A stretch of DNA of 8,450 nucleotides. Origin: Clostridiales bacterium. GTDB taxonomy: Bacteria; Bacillota; Clostridia; Lachnospirales; Lachnospiraceae. This document shows positions 1 through 5,443 of the stretch, one piece after another. A program made the translations under genes and the position numbers. Numbering within the stretch: the stretch's first letter is position 1; each line of letters opens with the position of its first letter. The notes beneath the pieces are model-generated. The model was not told where the DNA came from. It searched no databases and was given only the letters and a program-made list of their open reading frames with translations. The DNA is taken from assembly GCA_021203115.1 (NCBI GenBank), contig JAJQBV010000047.1:331-8780 (forward strand), read 5' to 3'.

Positions 1-683
1 CTCCCGTTGTGGGCGAATTTATCGAGCTTTGGGACAGACTGCTCACCGCATATGATGAGATCATACATATTCCCATGTCCAGCGGCTTGTCCAGCACCTG
101 TTCCGCCGCGCAGATGATCGCGCAGGATTATGACGGCAAAGTGTTCGTCGTGGACAATCAGCGCATTTCCGTGACACAGCGCCGGTCCGCTTTGGATGCA
201 AAGATGCTGGTGGATGCGGGGAAGTCCGGACAGGAGATTTATGATGCGCTGATGGCGAATAAAATGGAGTCCGGTATCTACATCATGCTAGATACCCTGT
301 ATTATCTGAAAAAGGGCGGGCGGATCACACCGGCTGCCGCGGCGCTGGGAACGCTTCTGAAACTGAAGCCGGTGCTGCAGATTCAGGGGGAGAAGCTGGA
401 CGCCTTTGCGAAGGCCCGGACGACGAAACAGGGGAAAACTATCATGATCAAGCAGATCCAGGACGACTGCAGAGACCGTTTCGGATCCGCGACCGGCGAG
501 AATATTCATATTGCCATGGCTTACACGCACAATCTGGAGCCTGCGGAGGAGTTCAAACGGGAAGTGCAGGCGGTTTTTCCGGATCATGATATTGTCCTGC
601 AGCCGCTGTCATTGAGCGTTTCCTGCCATATCGGCCCGGGCGCGCTGGCGGTGACTGCAACGAAGGCGATTACAATTGTGTGA
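1..683 (+). CDS. DegV family fatty acid-binding protein, 5' end missing
   Basis: DegV proteins are two-domain cytoplasmic proteins that bind one long-chain fatty acid; in Firmicutes some (FakB) present exogenous fatty acid to the kinase FakA. The gene is cut by the window edge: the frame is open from base 3 (Pro-Val-Val-Gly-Glu-Phe), and against a usual length near 280 residues about 55 N-terminal residues are missing from the 226 visible here. A GTG at 9 is an internal codon and not a start. Family signatures seen are the MSSGLSSTCSAA loop (visible residues 25-36), the FVVDNQRIS stretch, the LDTLYYLKKGGRI helix with the following LKLKPVLQIQ strand, and the C-terminal CHIGPGALAV motif that contributes to the head-group pocket. 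It ends 12 bases before the next gene and is probably co-transcribed with it. The family call is firm; the bound lipid and any FakB role are not shown. Confidence 0.93.
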   Translation, partial: PVVGEFIELWDRLLTAYDEIIHIPMSSGLSSTCSAAQMIAQDYDGKVFVVDNQRISVTQRRSALDAKMLVDAGKSGQEIYDALMANKMESGIYIMLDTLYYLKKGGRITPAAAALGTLLKLKPVLQIQGEKLDAFAKARTTKQGKTIMIKQIQDDCRDRFGSATGENIHIAMAYTHNLEPAEEFKREVQAVFPDHDIVLQPLSLSVSCHIGPGALAVTATKAITIV

Positions 684-694
684 GGGTGCAGGAG

Positions 695-1090
695 ATGGAT
701 ATTGAATTATATAAAAAACTCCGTCAGAGCGGATTTATCCGGGAGGTGGGTTTTGAAGCGGCTGAGATGGAGAATGGTTATGCGAGATGTGAACTGGTTC
801 TGCAAGAGAAGCATTTTAATCCGATCGGCTCTGTACACGGCGGTGTGATTTTTACCATGGCGGATACGGTAGGGGGTGCGGCTGCTGTAAGCAGGGGAAG
901 AGCTGTCACTACTGTTTCCGGCGATATTCATTTTCTCCGGCCGGCCATGAATTCAAAAAAATTAATCGGTGAGTCGCAGGAGGTCAAAACCGGAAAAAAT
1001 ATGTGTGTTTATAATGTGATGATTTCGGATGAAACAGGTCGGCAGATTGCCATGGCGACCATGACTTATTATTATATTCAGGAAAAGTGA
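695..1090 (+). CDS. PaaI-family hotdog-fold thioesterase
   Basis: A 131-residue single hotdog domain of the PaaI/YbgC-like acyl-CoA thioesterase type, which hydrolyses acyl- or aryl-CoA thioesters in the cytoplasm, usually as a tetramer. The diagnostic segment is N42-P-I-G-S-V-H48-G49-G50 followed by a helix with A56-D57, matching the HGG...AD active-site pattern; strands with TTVSGDIHFLRPA and a C-terminal MATMTYYYI strand complete the fold. The start is placed at the ATG at 695, preceded by a GAGGGTG purine-rich stretch about 6-8 bases upstream. A GTG at 680 in the same frame overlaps the degV stop but has no ribosome binding site. It sits between degV and the PucR-type regulator with gaps of 11 and 18 bases, so an operon is likely. 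The substrate is unknown; a role with the lipid-binding neighbour is only a guess. Confidence 0.88.
   Translation: MDIELYKKLRQSGFIREVGFEAAEMENGYARCELVLQEKHFNPIGSVHGGVIFTMADTVGGAAAVSRGRAVTTVSGDIHFLRPAMNSKKLIGESQEVKTGKNMCVYNVMISDETGRQIAMATMTYYYIQEK
1047..1075 (+). promoter_or_regulatory. candidate internal promoter for the pucR-type gene
   Basis: TTGCCA (1047-1052, 5 of 6 to the sigma-A -35 consensus) and TATTAT (1070-1075, 5 of 6 to -10) are separated by 17 bases, inside the 3' end of the thioesterase gene. Transcription would begin near 1082, giving a leader of about 27 bases to the ATG at 1109. The -10 falls on Tyr codons (TAT TAT TAT), so chance is a real possibility. Confidence 0.35.
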
Positions 1091-1108
1091 CCGGAAGGAA
1101 CGAATGAT

Positions 1109-2599
1109 ATGAAGCTGAGTATGTGGACGATCCTGAGTTATTTTGAGCATCACGGATACAGGGCGGTTGCCGAGATAAAAAAAGGAGATCCGTGTATCTC
1201 CGATTTTTGCATATCTGTGGAAAAAGAGCAGAAGGCTTTTCCGGAATCCGACATACTTAATATCTGTTCCGGTTCCGGTTTGGGACTGGATGCGGCGGTG
1301 GTACTGGTATATAATGAGGATCGTATTTTATTACCCGATGCCAGTATTTTTGATGCCTGTATGGAACTTTCCTCCGCTATGAGTTATTACAACCGATGGG
1401 AGAACAAGCTGCTTCGCACACTTGTGGAGCAGCGTCCCCTGCAGGATATTCTGGATATTGCGCATGATGTGTTTGAGCGTCCCATGTTTATCAAGAGCAA
1501 CAGTAATTATGCACTGGCGATATCCCGGGGATATGGTGCTCAGACACATCCTGACTGGATACGGCTGGAGGAGAGTGTTTCCACAAAACAGTCGGATATG
1601 GATGCGATTAAGACTCTGACGATGGACAATGATTTCAGAAAGGCTTTTCAGGATGTCTCTCCGACGATACGCTACTCTCCGCTATATAAAAGTAATGTAC
1701 TGCACGCAAATGTGTGGCTTGAGTCAGAGCGAATCTGTGAGATAGTAGTGCTTGAGAATAATGTGCCGTTCAATCCCGGAGAACCTTATTTGCTGGAAGA
1801 GCTGGTGCACGTCACGGCAAACTATGTGTCGGCAAATCGTATTCTTTATAACAGCCAGGATGGAGTTCCCTCTATGATTCTGGATATGGTGAAGGGAAAG
1901 ACGATAAAACAGAACAACATTGACCATCTGTATCCGGTGCTGGGCTGGGATAAACAGGACAGTCTGCTTGTGATAGCGATCAGCCCTTATATGAATCTGG
2001 AATCTCCCGCTATTCATGTGCTTCAGGAAAACCTGATACAGGAATTGAAACACAGTTTTGTATTTATCCATGAAAAGAAGATTGTCTGTATTTCCAATCT
2101 GACCCGGGAGGGAGGAGAGGATGTTCTTATCGCCCGTCTTGAGAATAAAATCACCACAGAGGGATTTCACTGTGGGATCAGTTATGAATTTGCCGGTCTG
2201 GAACATGTTCTGGTATACTATCAGCAGGCTTTGTCGGTTTTGAAAGTCGCTGAGTCTGCGAATGTTCTATGTATGCGTATGGCAGAGACTGCGCTCTCCG
2301 TGATTCATAATAGTGTTAGTTCCGTGGAGTTTGCGGATTCCATGATTCATCCGGATATCCTTCGCCTCAGAAAGAAGGATAAGGTACATAATATGCAATA
2401 TGTCAAAACTCTGTATGCGTATCTGCTGCATGGCGGAAATTACACAGACACTGCCAACTATCTCGGCGTTCATCGCAACAGCGTCATTTATCGGATGTCT
2501 AACATCGAAACAATCATGCAGTCTGATTTGAAGGATATGAATAATCGAAAACAACTTCTGCTGTCTTTTCTTCTGTTTTACGGTGATGAGGACCGGTGA
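1109..2599 (+). CDS. PucR/CdaR-type transcriptional regulator
   Basis: A 496-residue cytoplasmic DNA-binding regulator of the PucR/CdaR type; characterised members (PucR, CdaR, PutR) mostly activate catabolic operons in response to a substrate or intermediate. The C-terminal helix-turn-helix is clear: about residues 430-485, with the YLLHGGNYTDTANYLGV lead-in and the recognition segment G453-V-H-R-N-S-V-I-Y-R462, the family's hallmark. The central region (about 240-400) has the length and strand/helix pattern of the degenerate GGDEF-like domain usual in these proteins. The N-terminal ~230 residues are probably the sensor; I do not recognise a specific ligand-binding domain there. The start is the ATG with GGAAGGA nine bases upstream; an out-of-frame ATG at 1104 is ignored. 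A terminator follows directly, then the cyclase/SDR/TRAP operon on the same strand, which is its most likely target. Base composition is visibly more AT-rich than degV. Confidence 0.9.
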   Translation: MKLSMWTILSYFEHHGYRAVAEIKKGDPCISDFCISVEKEQKAFPESDILNICSGSGLGLDAAVVLVYNEDRILLPDASIFDACMELSSAMSYYNRWENKLLRTLVEQRPLQDILDIAHDVFERPMFIKSNSNYALAISRGYGAQTHPDWIRLEESVSTKQSDMDAIKTLTMDNDFRKAFQDVSPTIRYSPLYKSNVLHANVWLESERICEIVVLENNVPFNPGEPYLLEELVHVTANYVSANRILYNSQDGVPSMILDMVKGKTIKQNNIDHLYPVLGWDKQDSLLVIAISPYMNLESPAIHVLQENLIQELKHSFVFIHEKKIVCISNLTREGGEDVLIARLENKITTEGFHCGISYEFAGLEHVLVYYQQALSVLKVAESANVLCMRMAETALSVIHNSVSSVEFADSMIHPDILRLRKKDKVHNMQYVKTLYAYLLHGGNYTDTANYLGVHRNSVIYRMSNIETIMQSDLKDMNNRKQLLLSFLLFYGDEDR

Positions 2600-2643
2600 A
2601 CAGAGTATTTCCATGTGATATTTAAAACGGTATAGTTTTTGAG

Positions 2644-2677
2644 GCTACGGGAACGCAACGCGTTCCCGTAGCTTTTT
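2644..2677 (+). terminator. strong intrinsic terminator after the pucR-type gene
   Basis: A perfect 13-bp stem (GCTACGGGAACGC at 2644-2656 with GCGTTCCCGTAGC at 2660-2672) closes on a 3-base AAC loop and is followed at once by TTTTT (2673-2677). It lies 45 bases after the regulator stop codon. There is no T-run on the other side, so it acts on plus-strand transcription only. It separates the regulator unit from the downstream operon. Confidence 0.95.
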
Positions 2678-2694
2678 ATGTGCCAATAAGGTTG

Positions 2695-2768
2695 ATTGTA
2701 GGAAAATTACAAATGAGAACTTGTAAATTGTAGACATACAATATTGAAATAGAAACAGAAAATTTGTA
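2695..2768. promoter_or_regulatory. cluster of six TTGTA/TACAA half-sites, putative operator region
   Basis: TTGTA occurs at 2696-2700, 2721-2725, 2728-2732 and 2764-2768, and its complement TACAA at 2708-2712 and 2737-2741. They form a perfect dyad ATTGTA-N4-TACAAT (2727-2742), a second one TTACAA-N8-TTGTAA (2707-2726), and a wider TTGTA-N7-TACAA (2696-2712). The 16-bp dyad ends one base before the -35 of the stronger promoter candidate, centred near -44, a usual position for an activator. The PucR-type regulator encoded just upstream is the natural candidate ligand. The region is AT-rich, which raises the chance of such words but hardly to six in 74 bases. Confidence 0.5.
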
Positions 2769-2772
2769 TATT
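2744..2772 (+). promoter_or_regulatory. candidate promoter 1 of the cyclase/SDR/TRAP operon
   Basis: TTGAAA (2744-2749) and TATATT (2767-2772), each 5 of 6 to the sigma-A consensus, are 17 bases apart. The predicted start near 2779 gives a leader of about 45 bases. It directly abuts the ATTGTA-N4-TACAAT dyad, which favours this over candidate 2. Confidence 0.5.
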
Positions 2773-2773
2773 A

Positions 2774-2802
2774 TTCACATAACCAAAAAGTGACTATATT
2801 AT
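2774..2802 (+). promoter_or_regulatory. candidate promoter 2 of the cyclase/SDR/TRAP operon
   Basis: TTCACA (2774-2779) and TATTAT (2797-2802), each 5 of 6 to consensus, also with 17-base spacing. Its start near 2809 would leave only about 15 bases of leader, with the GGAGGA ribosome binding site (2811-2816) almost at the 5' end, so it is the less likely of the two, or an additional start. Confidence 0.35.
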
Positions 2803-2823
2803 AAAGAAACGGAGGAAAAGGTT

Positions 2824-3633
2824 ATGGCTTATGTCACAGATCCATGGAATGGCCTGCAGTTTTATGAGTTGTCTCATGAGTGGGGCTGCGGTGTTCCTTC
2901 CTATCCCGGAGATGACGATGTTATTTTCGATCACGGGGTAAAACACGCACAGTTTGGTGTGCAGGCATTTAAAATTCGCACGAATTTCCACACCGGCACT
3001 CATATGATCGCACCGATTCATATGCAGGCCAGAGGAGATGATCTTGCTCAGGTGGATCCGGAACGCTTTTTCGGAAACGGGATTATTCTGGATCTGAGAA
3101 ATAAATCCAACTGGGATAAGATCACAGCCGATGATCTGAAAGCTGCCGGCGAGATCCGCGAGGGAGATATCGTAGCGATCAATACCGGATGGCATCATAA
3201 GTATTCGGATTCGCTGGAGTATTTCGGAAAAGCTCCCGGATTGACCGAGGATGCCGCTCAGTATCTGGTTTCTAAAAACCCGAAGTTCGTAGCGATCGAT
3301 ACGCCGTATATTGACTGTCCGGTTGCGACGACCCTGACTCCTCATGTCGGAAGACCCGGTCCGTTTATGAAGCGTCTTGTCCCTACATATAAGGAAGAAA
3401 CCGGACGTGATGCACAGGCGGACTATCCCGGATTCTACCCTGCACATAAGACGCTTGCGGCAGCGGGTATTCCGGTAATTCAGCAGATGGCGGGCGATGT
3501 GGACGAGCTGACAGGAAAGCGCGCGACCATGATCGCGACACCGTGGAAGATCTGGCGCGGGGATGCCTGCCCGGTTCGTTTCACAGCGATTCTTGATCCG
3601 AGCGGAAAAGTTCGCATTGACAGTGGTGAGTGA
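2824..3633 (+). CDS. cyclase family protein A (kynurenine formamidase-like), metal site altered
   Basis: A 269-residue protein of the cyclase family (Pfam 'putative cyclase'), whose known members include bacterial kynurenine formamidase and isatin hydrolase: metal-dependent hydrolases of formamide or cyclic amide bonds. The family motif HxGTHxDxPxH is present as H56-T-G-T-H60-M-I62-A-P-I-H66, with Ile where the metal-binding Asp is expected. The C-terminal motif normally reads H...IEN; here it is H208-K-T-L...I219-Q220-Q221, with Gln for Glu. Other family features are kept: GDIVAINTGWHHKYSD (114-129), the A137-P-G-L140 loop and the AIDTPYID stretch (157-164). The start ATG has GGAGGA eight bases upstream. 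It is the first gene of the operon, and its stop is followed after 17 bases by a second cyclase. It may be a non-catalytic partner of that protein or an enzyme with changed chemistry; it is not degraded, as the frame is intact and full length. Confidence 0.88.
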   Translation: MAYVTDPWNGLQFYELSHEWGCGVPSYPGDDDVIFDHGVKHAQFGVQAFKIRTNFHTGTHMIAPIHMQARGDDLAQVDPERFFGNGIILDLRNKSNWDKITADDLKAAGEIREGDIVAINTGWHHKYSDSLEYFGKAPGLTEDAAQYLVSKNPKFVAIDTPYIDCPVATTLTPHVGRPGPFMKRLVPTYKEETGRDAQADYPGFYPAHKTLAAAGIPVIQQMAGDVDELTGKRATMIATPWKIWRGDACPVRFTAILDPSGKVRIDSGE

Positions 3634-3640
3634 AAGGAGG
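3633..3640 (+). promoter_or_regulatory. ribosome binding site deciding the start of cyclase B
   Basis: AAAGGAGG begins on the last base of the cyclase A stop codon and lies 10 bases before the ATG at 3651. An in-frame GTG at 3630 would put this site inside the coding region and has no site of its own, so the ATG is chosen. Confidence 0.85.
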
Positions 3641-3650
3641 AGCGAGAGAT

Positions 3651-4454
3651 ATGAGTATACAGGTATTTGATTTGACACATACATTTGAGCCTTTTATGCC
3701 TCAGTGGCCGTCAGGATGCAACTTAAAGATGGAAGTAAAGCGTTTCCATGCTAACGACGGTATCTATAACATTCAGTGGGAAGGTATCATGCACAGAGGT
3801 ACCCATATGGACGCACCGCTGCACGTGACAGAGTGCAAACCGGATATCACACAGTATCCGCTCTGGCGTTTCTTCGGTACCGGCGTCTGCCTGAATATTC
3901 CGAAGGGAAAATGGGGCAAGATCACACCGGAAGATCTGGAGAAAGCGACTCCGGCAATTCAGCCGGGCGATATCGTGATGATCAACACGAGCCAGCACCA
4001 CATCTGGAGCGACAGTGATGATTATTTCGCATATGGATGCGGAGCAATCGGAGCTACGGCAAACTGGTTGATTGAAAAAGAGATTAAAATGGTCGGATAC
4101 GGCTGCCAGGCAAATGATCATCCGATGGCGACAAAACTGGTTGACCATGGCCTTGGCCCCACACGTCCGGATCTGATTGAGGAGTGGAAAGAGGAGTATG
4201 GCAGAGATCCGCTGATCGATTTCCCCTATTGGGAAGATGGACATAAGAACCTTATGGTTCAGGGCGGTATCCCGGGCATCGAGAATGTCGGCGATGACTG
4301 CGGAGACGGAGAGAGCGTTTTTGATCAGATTACAGGAAAGAGATGCTTCTTCGCAGCGTTCCCGTGGCGTTTTGTAAATGGCGAGGGATCCGGTGTTCGT
4401 GTTCTCGCACTTACGGACCCTGAAGGAGATTTCCACTTTGAGACAGGCGAGTGA
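3651..4454 (+). CDS. cyclase family protein B (kynurenine formamidase-like hydrolase), metal site intact
   Basis: A 267-residue second member of the cyclase family, clearly related to protein A but well diverged. The metal-binding motif is complete: H48-R-G-T-H52-M-D54-A-P-L-H58, and the C-terminal pair H198...E211 (HKNLMVQGGIPGIEN) is kept, so all six predicted ligands are present and a catalytic hydrolase is expected. It shares the NTxxHHxxSD segment (112-121) with protein A. It departs from the family in the middle: the usual PGL loop and VGIDTPSxD stretch are replaced by a Gly/Ala/Cys-rich segment (FAYGCGAIGATANWL, then GYGCQANDHP), and it carries a GDDCGDG insert after the Glu. It is the second operon gene, 17 bases after A. 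The substrate is unknown; kynurenine itself is only one possibility and no other tryptophan-pathway gene is nearby. Cytoplasmic, no signal peptide. Confidence 0.9.
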   Translation: MSIQVFDLTHTFEPFMPQWPSGCNLKMEVKRFHANDGIYNIQWEGIMHRGTHMDAPLHVTECKPDITQYPLWRFFGTGVCLNIPKGKWGKITPEDLEKATPAIQPGDIVMINTSQHHIWSDSDDYFAYGCGAIGATANWLIEKEIKMVGYGCQANDHPMATKLVDHGLGPTRPDLIEEWKEEYGRDPLIDFPYWEDGHKNLMVQGGIPGIENVGDDCGDGESVFDQITGKRCFFAAFPWRFVNGEGSGVRVLALTDPEGDFHFETGE

Positions 4455-4507
4455 TTTTTCGTCAGAATCAGACGAGACTATAAAAATAAATACGAGGAGG
4501 ATTAAAA

Positions 4508-5287
4508 ATGGATTTGTTTTCACTTGATGGAAGAAATGCAGTCGTAGTGGGCGGCGCCGGCGGTATCGGGCAGGCAATTGCACAGGGACTGGCGGAAAAC
4601 GGAGCGCAGGTTGCGATCGCAAGCCGGAGAATGGAATCTCTGGAACGTGCACAGTCTGAAATCGAGGCGAACTGCGGAAAGAAAGTTCTGATCTTTACCG
4701 TGGACGGCACTGACGAGGAGAGCGTAAAAGCGCTCGTAGAGGCGACTGTGAAGGCGATGGGCAAGGTAGATATCCTAGTAAACGCGCAGGGCTTAAATAA
4801 AAAGTTCCCGGCGGAAGAGTTTGATATGGACATTTACCGCAGTATGCTGGAAGCCAATGTGGTCAGCGTCATGCAGACCTGCAAGCATTTCGGAAAACAT
4901 ATGATGGGGAACGGATACGGCAAGATTGTCAACCTGTCTTCTGTCCGCGGCAAAATTGCCACGCGTAATCCCGGCAATGCGGCTTACTGCAGCACCAAGG
5001 GTGCGGTTGACATGCTGACCCGTCAGCTTGCGTCAGAATTCGGACCTCACGGTATCACAGTAAATGCGATCGGACCTACGATTACCGAGACCCCGATGAT
5101 GACCCAGATCATTGAGCAGAGAGGCGGAGACGCTTACCGCAAGCAGCAGGCGGATGCGCTTCCGATGCGCCGCATGGCGAAGCCGGAAGATTGCGTCGGA
5201 GTTACTGTATTCCTTGCTTCTGCGGCTTCCGATTTCCTTACCGGAAATATTCTTTATCCGGATGGTGGCCTGACTGCGGTTGGATGA
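4508..5287 (+). CDS. SDR family oxidoreductase
   Basis: A 259-residue classical short-chain dehydrogenase/reductase that transfers hydride between NAD(P)H and a hydroxyl/keto substrate. Seen in order: the dinucleotide-binding glycine motif G15-G-A-G-G-I-G21 (usually TGxxxGIG; the Thr is Gly here), N92-A-Q-G95 for the NAG motif, N117, S144/S145, the catalytic Y160-C-S-T-K164, and a G-P-T-I-T-E-T segment after strand 6. Arg-Arg at 40-41 after strand 2, in place of an acidic residue, argues for NADP(H). The overall look, with the FSLDGRNAVV start and PEDCVGVTVFLAS...GGL end, resembles gluconate 5-dehydrogenase/KduD-type polyol and sugar-acid dehydrogenases, but the substrate cannot be fixed. GAGGAGG lies seven bases before the ATG; the gap to cyclase B is 53 bases with no terminator, so the genes are probably one transcript. 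Confidence 0.92.
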   Translation: MDLFSLDGRNAVVVGGAGGIGQAIAQGLAENGAQVAIASRRMESLERAQSEIEANCGKKVLIFTVDGTDEESVKALVEATVKAMGKVDILVNAQGLNKKFPAEEFDMDIYRSMLEANVVSVMQTCKHFGKHMMGNGYGKIVNLSSVRGKIATRNPGNAAYCSTKGAVDMLTRQLASEFGPHGITVNAIGPTITETPMMTQIIEQRGGDAYRKQQADALPMRRMAKPEDCVGVTVFLASAASDFLTGNILYPDGGLTAVG

Positions 5288-5298
5288 GTTATCTCTAT

Positions 5299-5339
5299 TC
5301 AGGACAAGTTGCGGGTTTAATCTTCCGGACTTGTCCTGA
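5299..5339 (+). repeat. inverted repeat / hairpin 1 in the SDR-TRAP gap
   Basis: A perfect 11-bp inverted repeat, TCAGGACAAGT (5299-5309) with ACTTGTCCTGA (5329-5339), around a 19-base spacer. It begins 11 bases after the SDR stop. It is followed by TAAAGTAAAA and not by a T-run, so it is not an intrinsic terminator. It could be an mRNA processing or stabilising hairpin, or a DNA operator. Confidence 0.75.
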
Positions 5340-5349
5340 TAAAGTAAAA

Positions 5350-5391
5350 CATGCGGAATCCGGTCGTGACAGAGTATCATGCGGATTCCGG
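5350..5391 (+). repeat. 14-bp direct repeat pair that also forms hairpin 2
   Basis: CATGCGGAATCCGG (5350-5363) and CATGCGGATTCCGG (5378-5391) match at 13 of 14 bases with a 28-base period. Each holds the odd palindrome CGGA-W-TCCG, and the two copies differ only in the central base region in a way that makes CGGAATCCG (5354-5362) fully complementary to CGGATTCCG (5382-5390): a 9-bp stem with a 19-base loop. No T-run follows. Either two operator copies or an RNA hairpin upstream of the binding-protein gene. Confidence 0.7.
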
Positions 5392-5443
5392 TATTATAAG
5401 GTAACTTAAAAACAAAAATGATAAGAGAGGAAAGGAAGTTAGA

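Noticed and set aside
680..694. GTG at 680 as the thioesterase start
   Set aside because: It overlaps the degV stop but has no ribosome binding site, while the ATG at 695 has a purine-rich stretch at the right distance.
2794..3684. Long open frame on the minus strand opposite cyclase A
   Set aside because: Composition is an Arg/Ile/His-rich antisense shadow with no domain and no ribosome binding site; the plus-strand frame has clear family motifs.
4457..4477. Small hairpin TTTCGTC/GACGAGA with a 7-base loop after cyclase B
   Set aside because: Only 7 bp with a G-U pair and no T-run after it; too weak for a terminator and expected by chance.
4479..4484. TATAAA as a -10 box before the SDR gene
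   Set aside because: No -35-like hexamer 16-18 bases upstream; the spacing and context fit an operon gap.
3723..4652. Long open frame on the minus strand opposite cyclase B and the SDR start
   Set aside because: Spans two real genes and their gap, no recognisable motif; an antisense shadow.
5366..5397. GTGACA and TATTAT as a promoter for the TRAP genes
   Set aside because: Both hexamers are good but the spacer is 20 bases, and the -35 lies inside the hairpin 2 loop; not listed as a feature.
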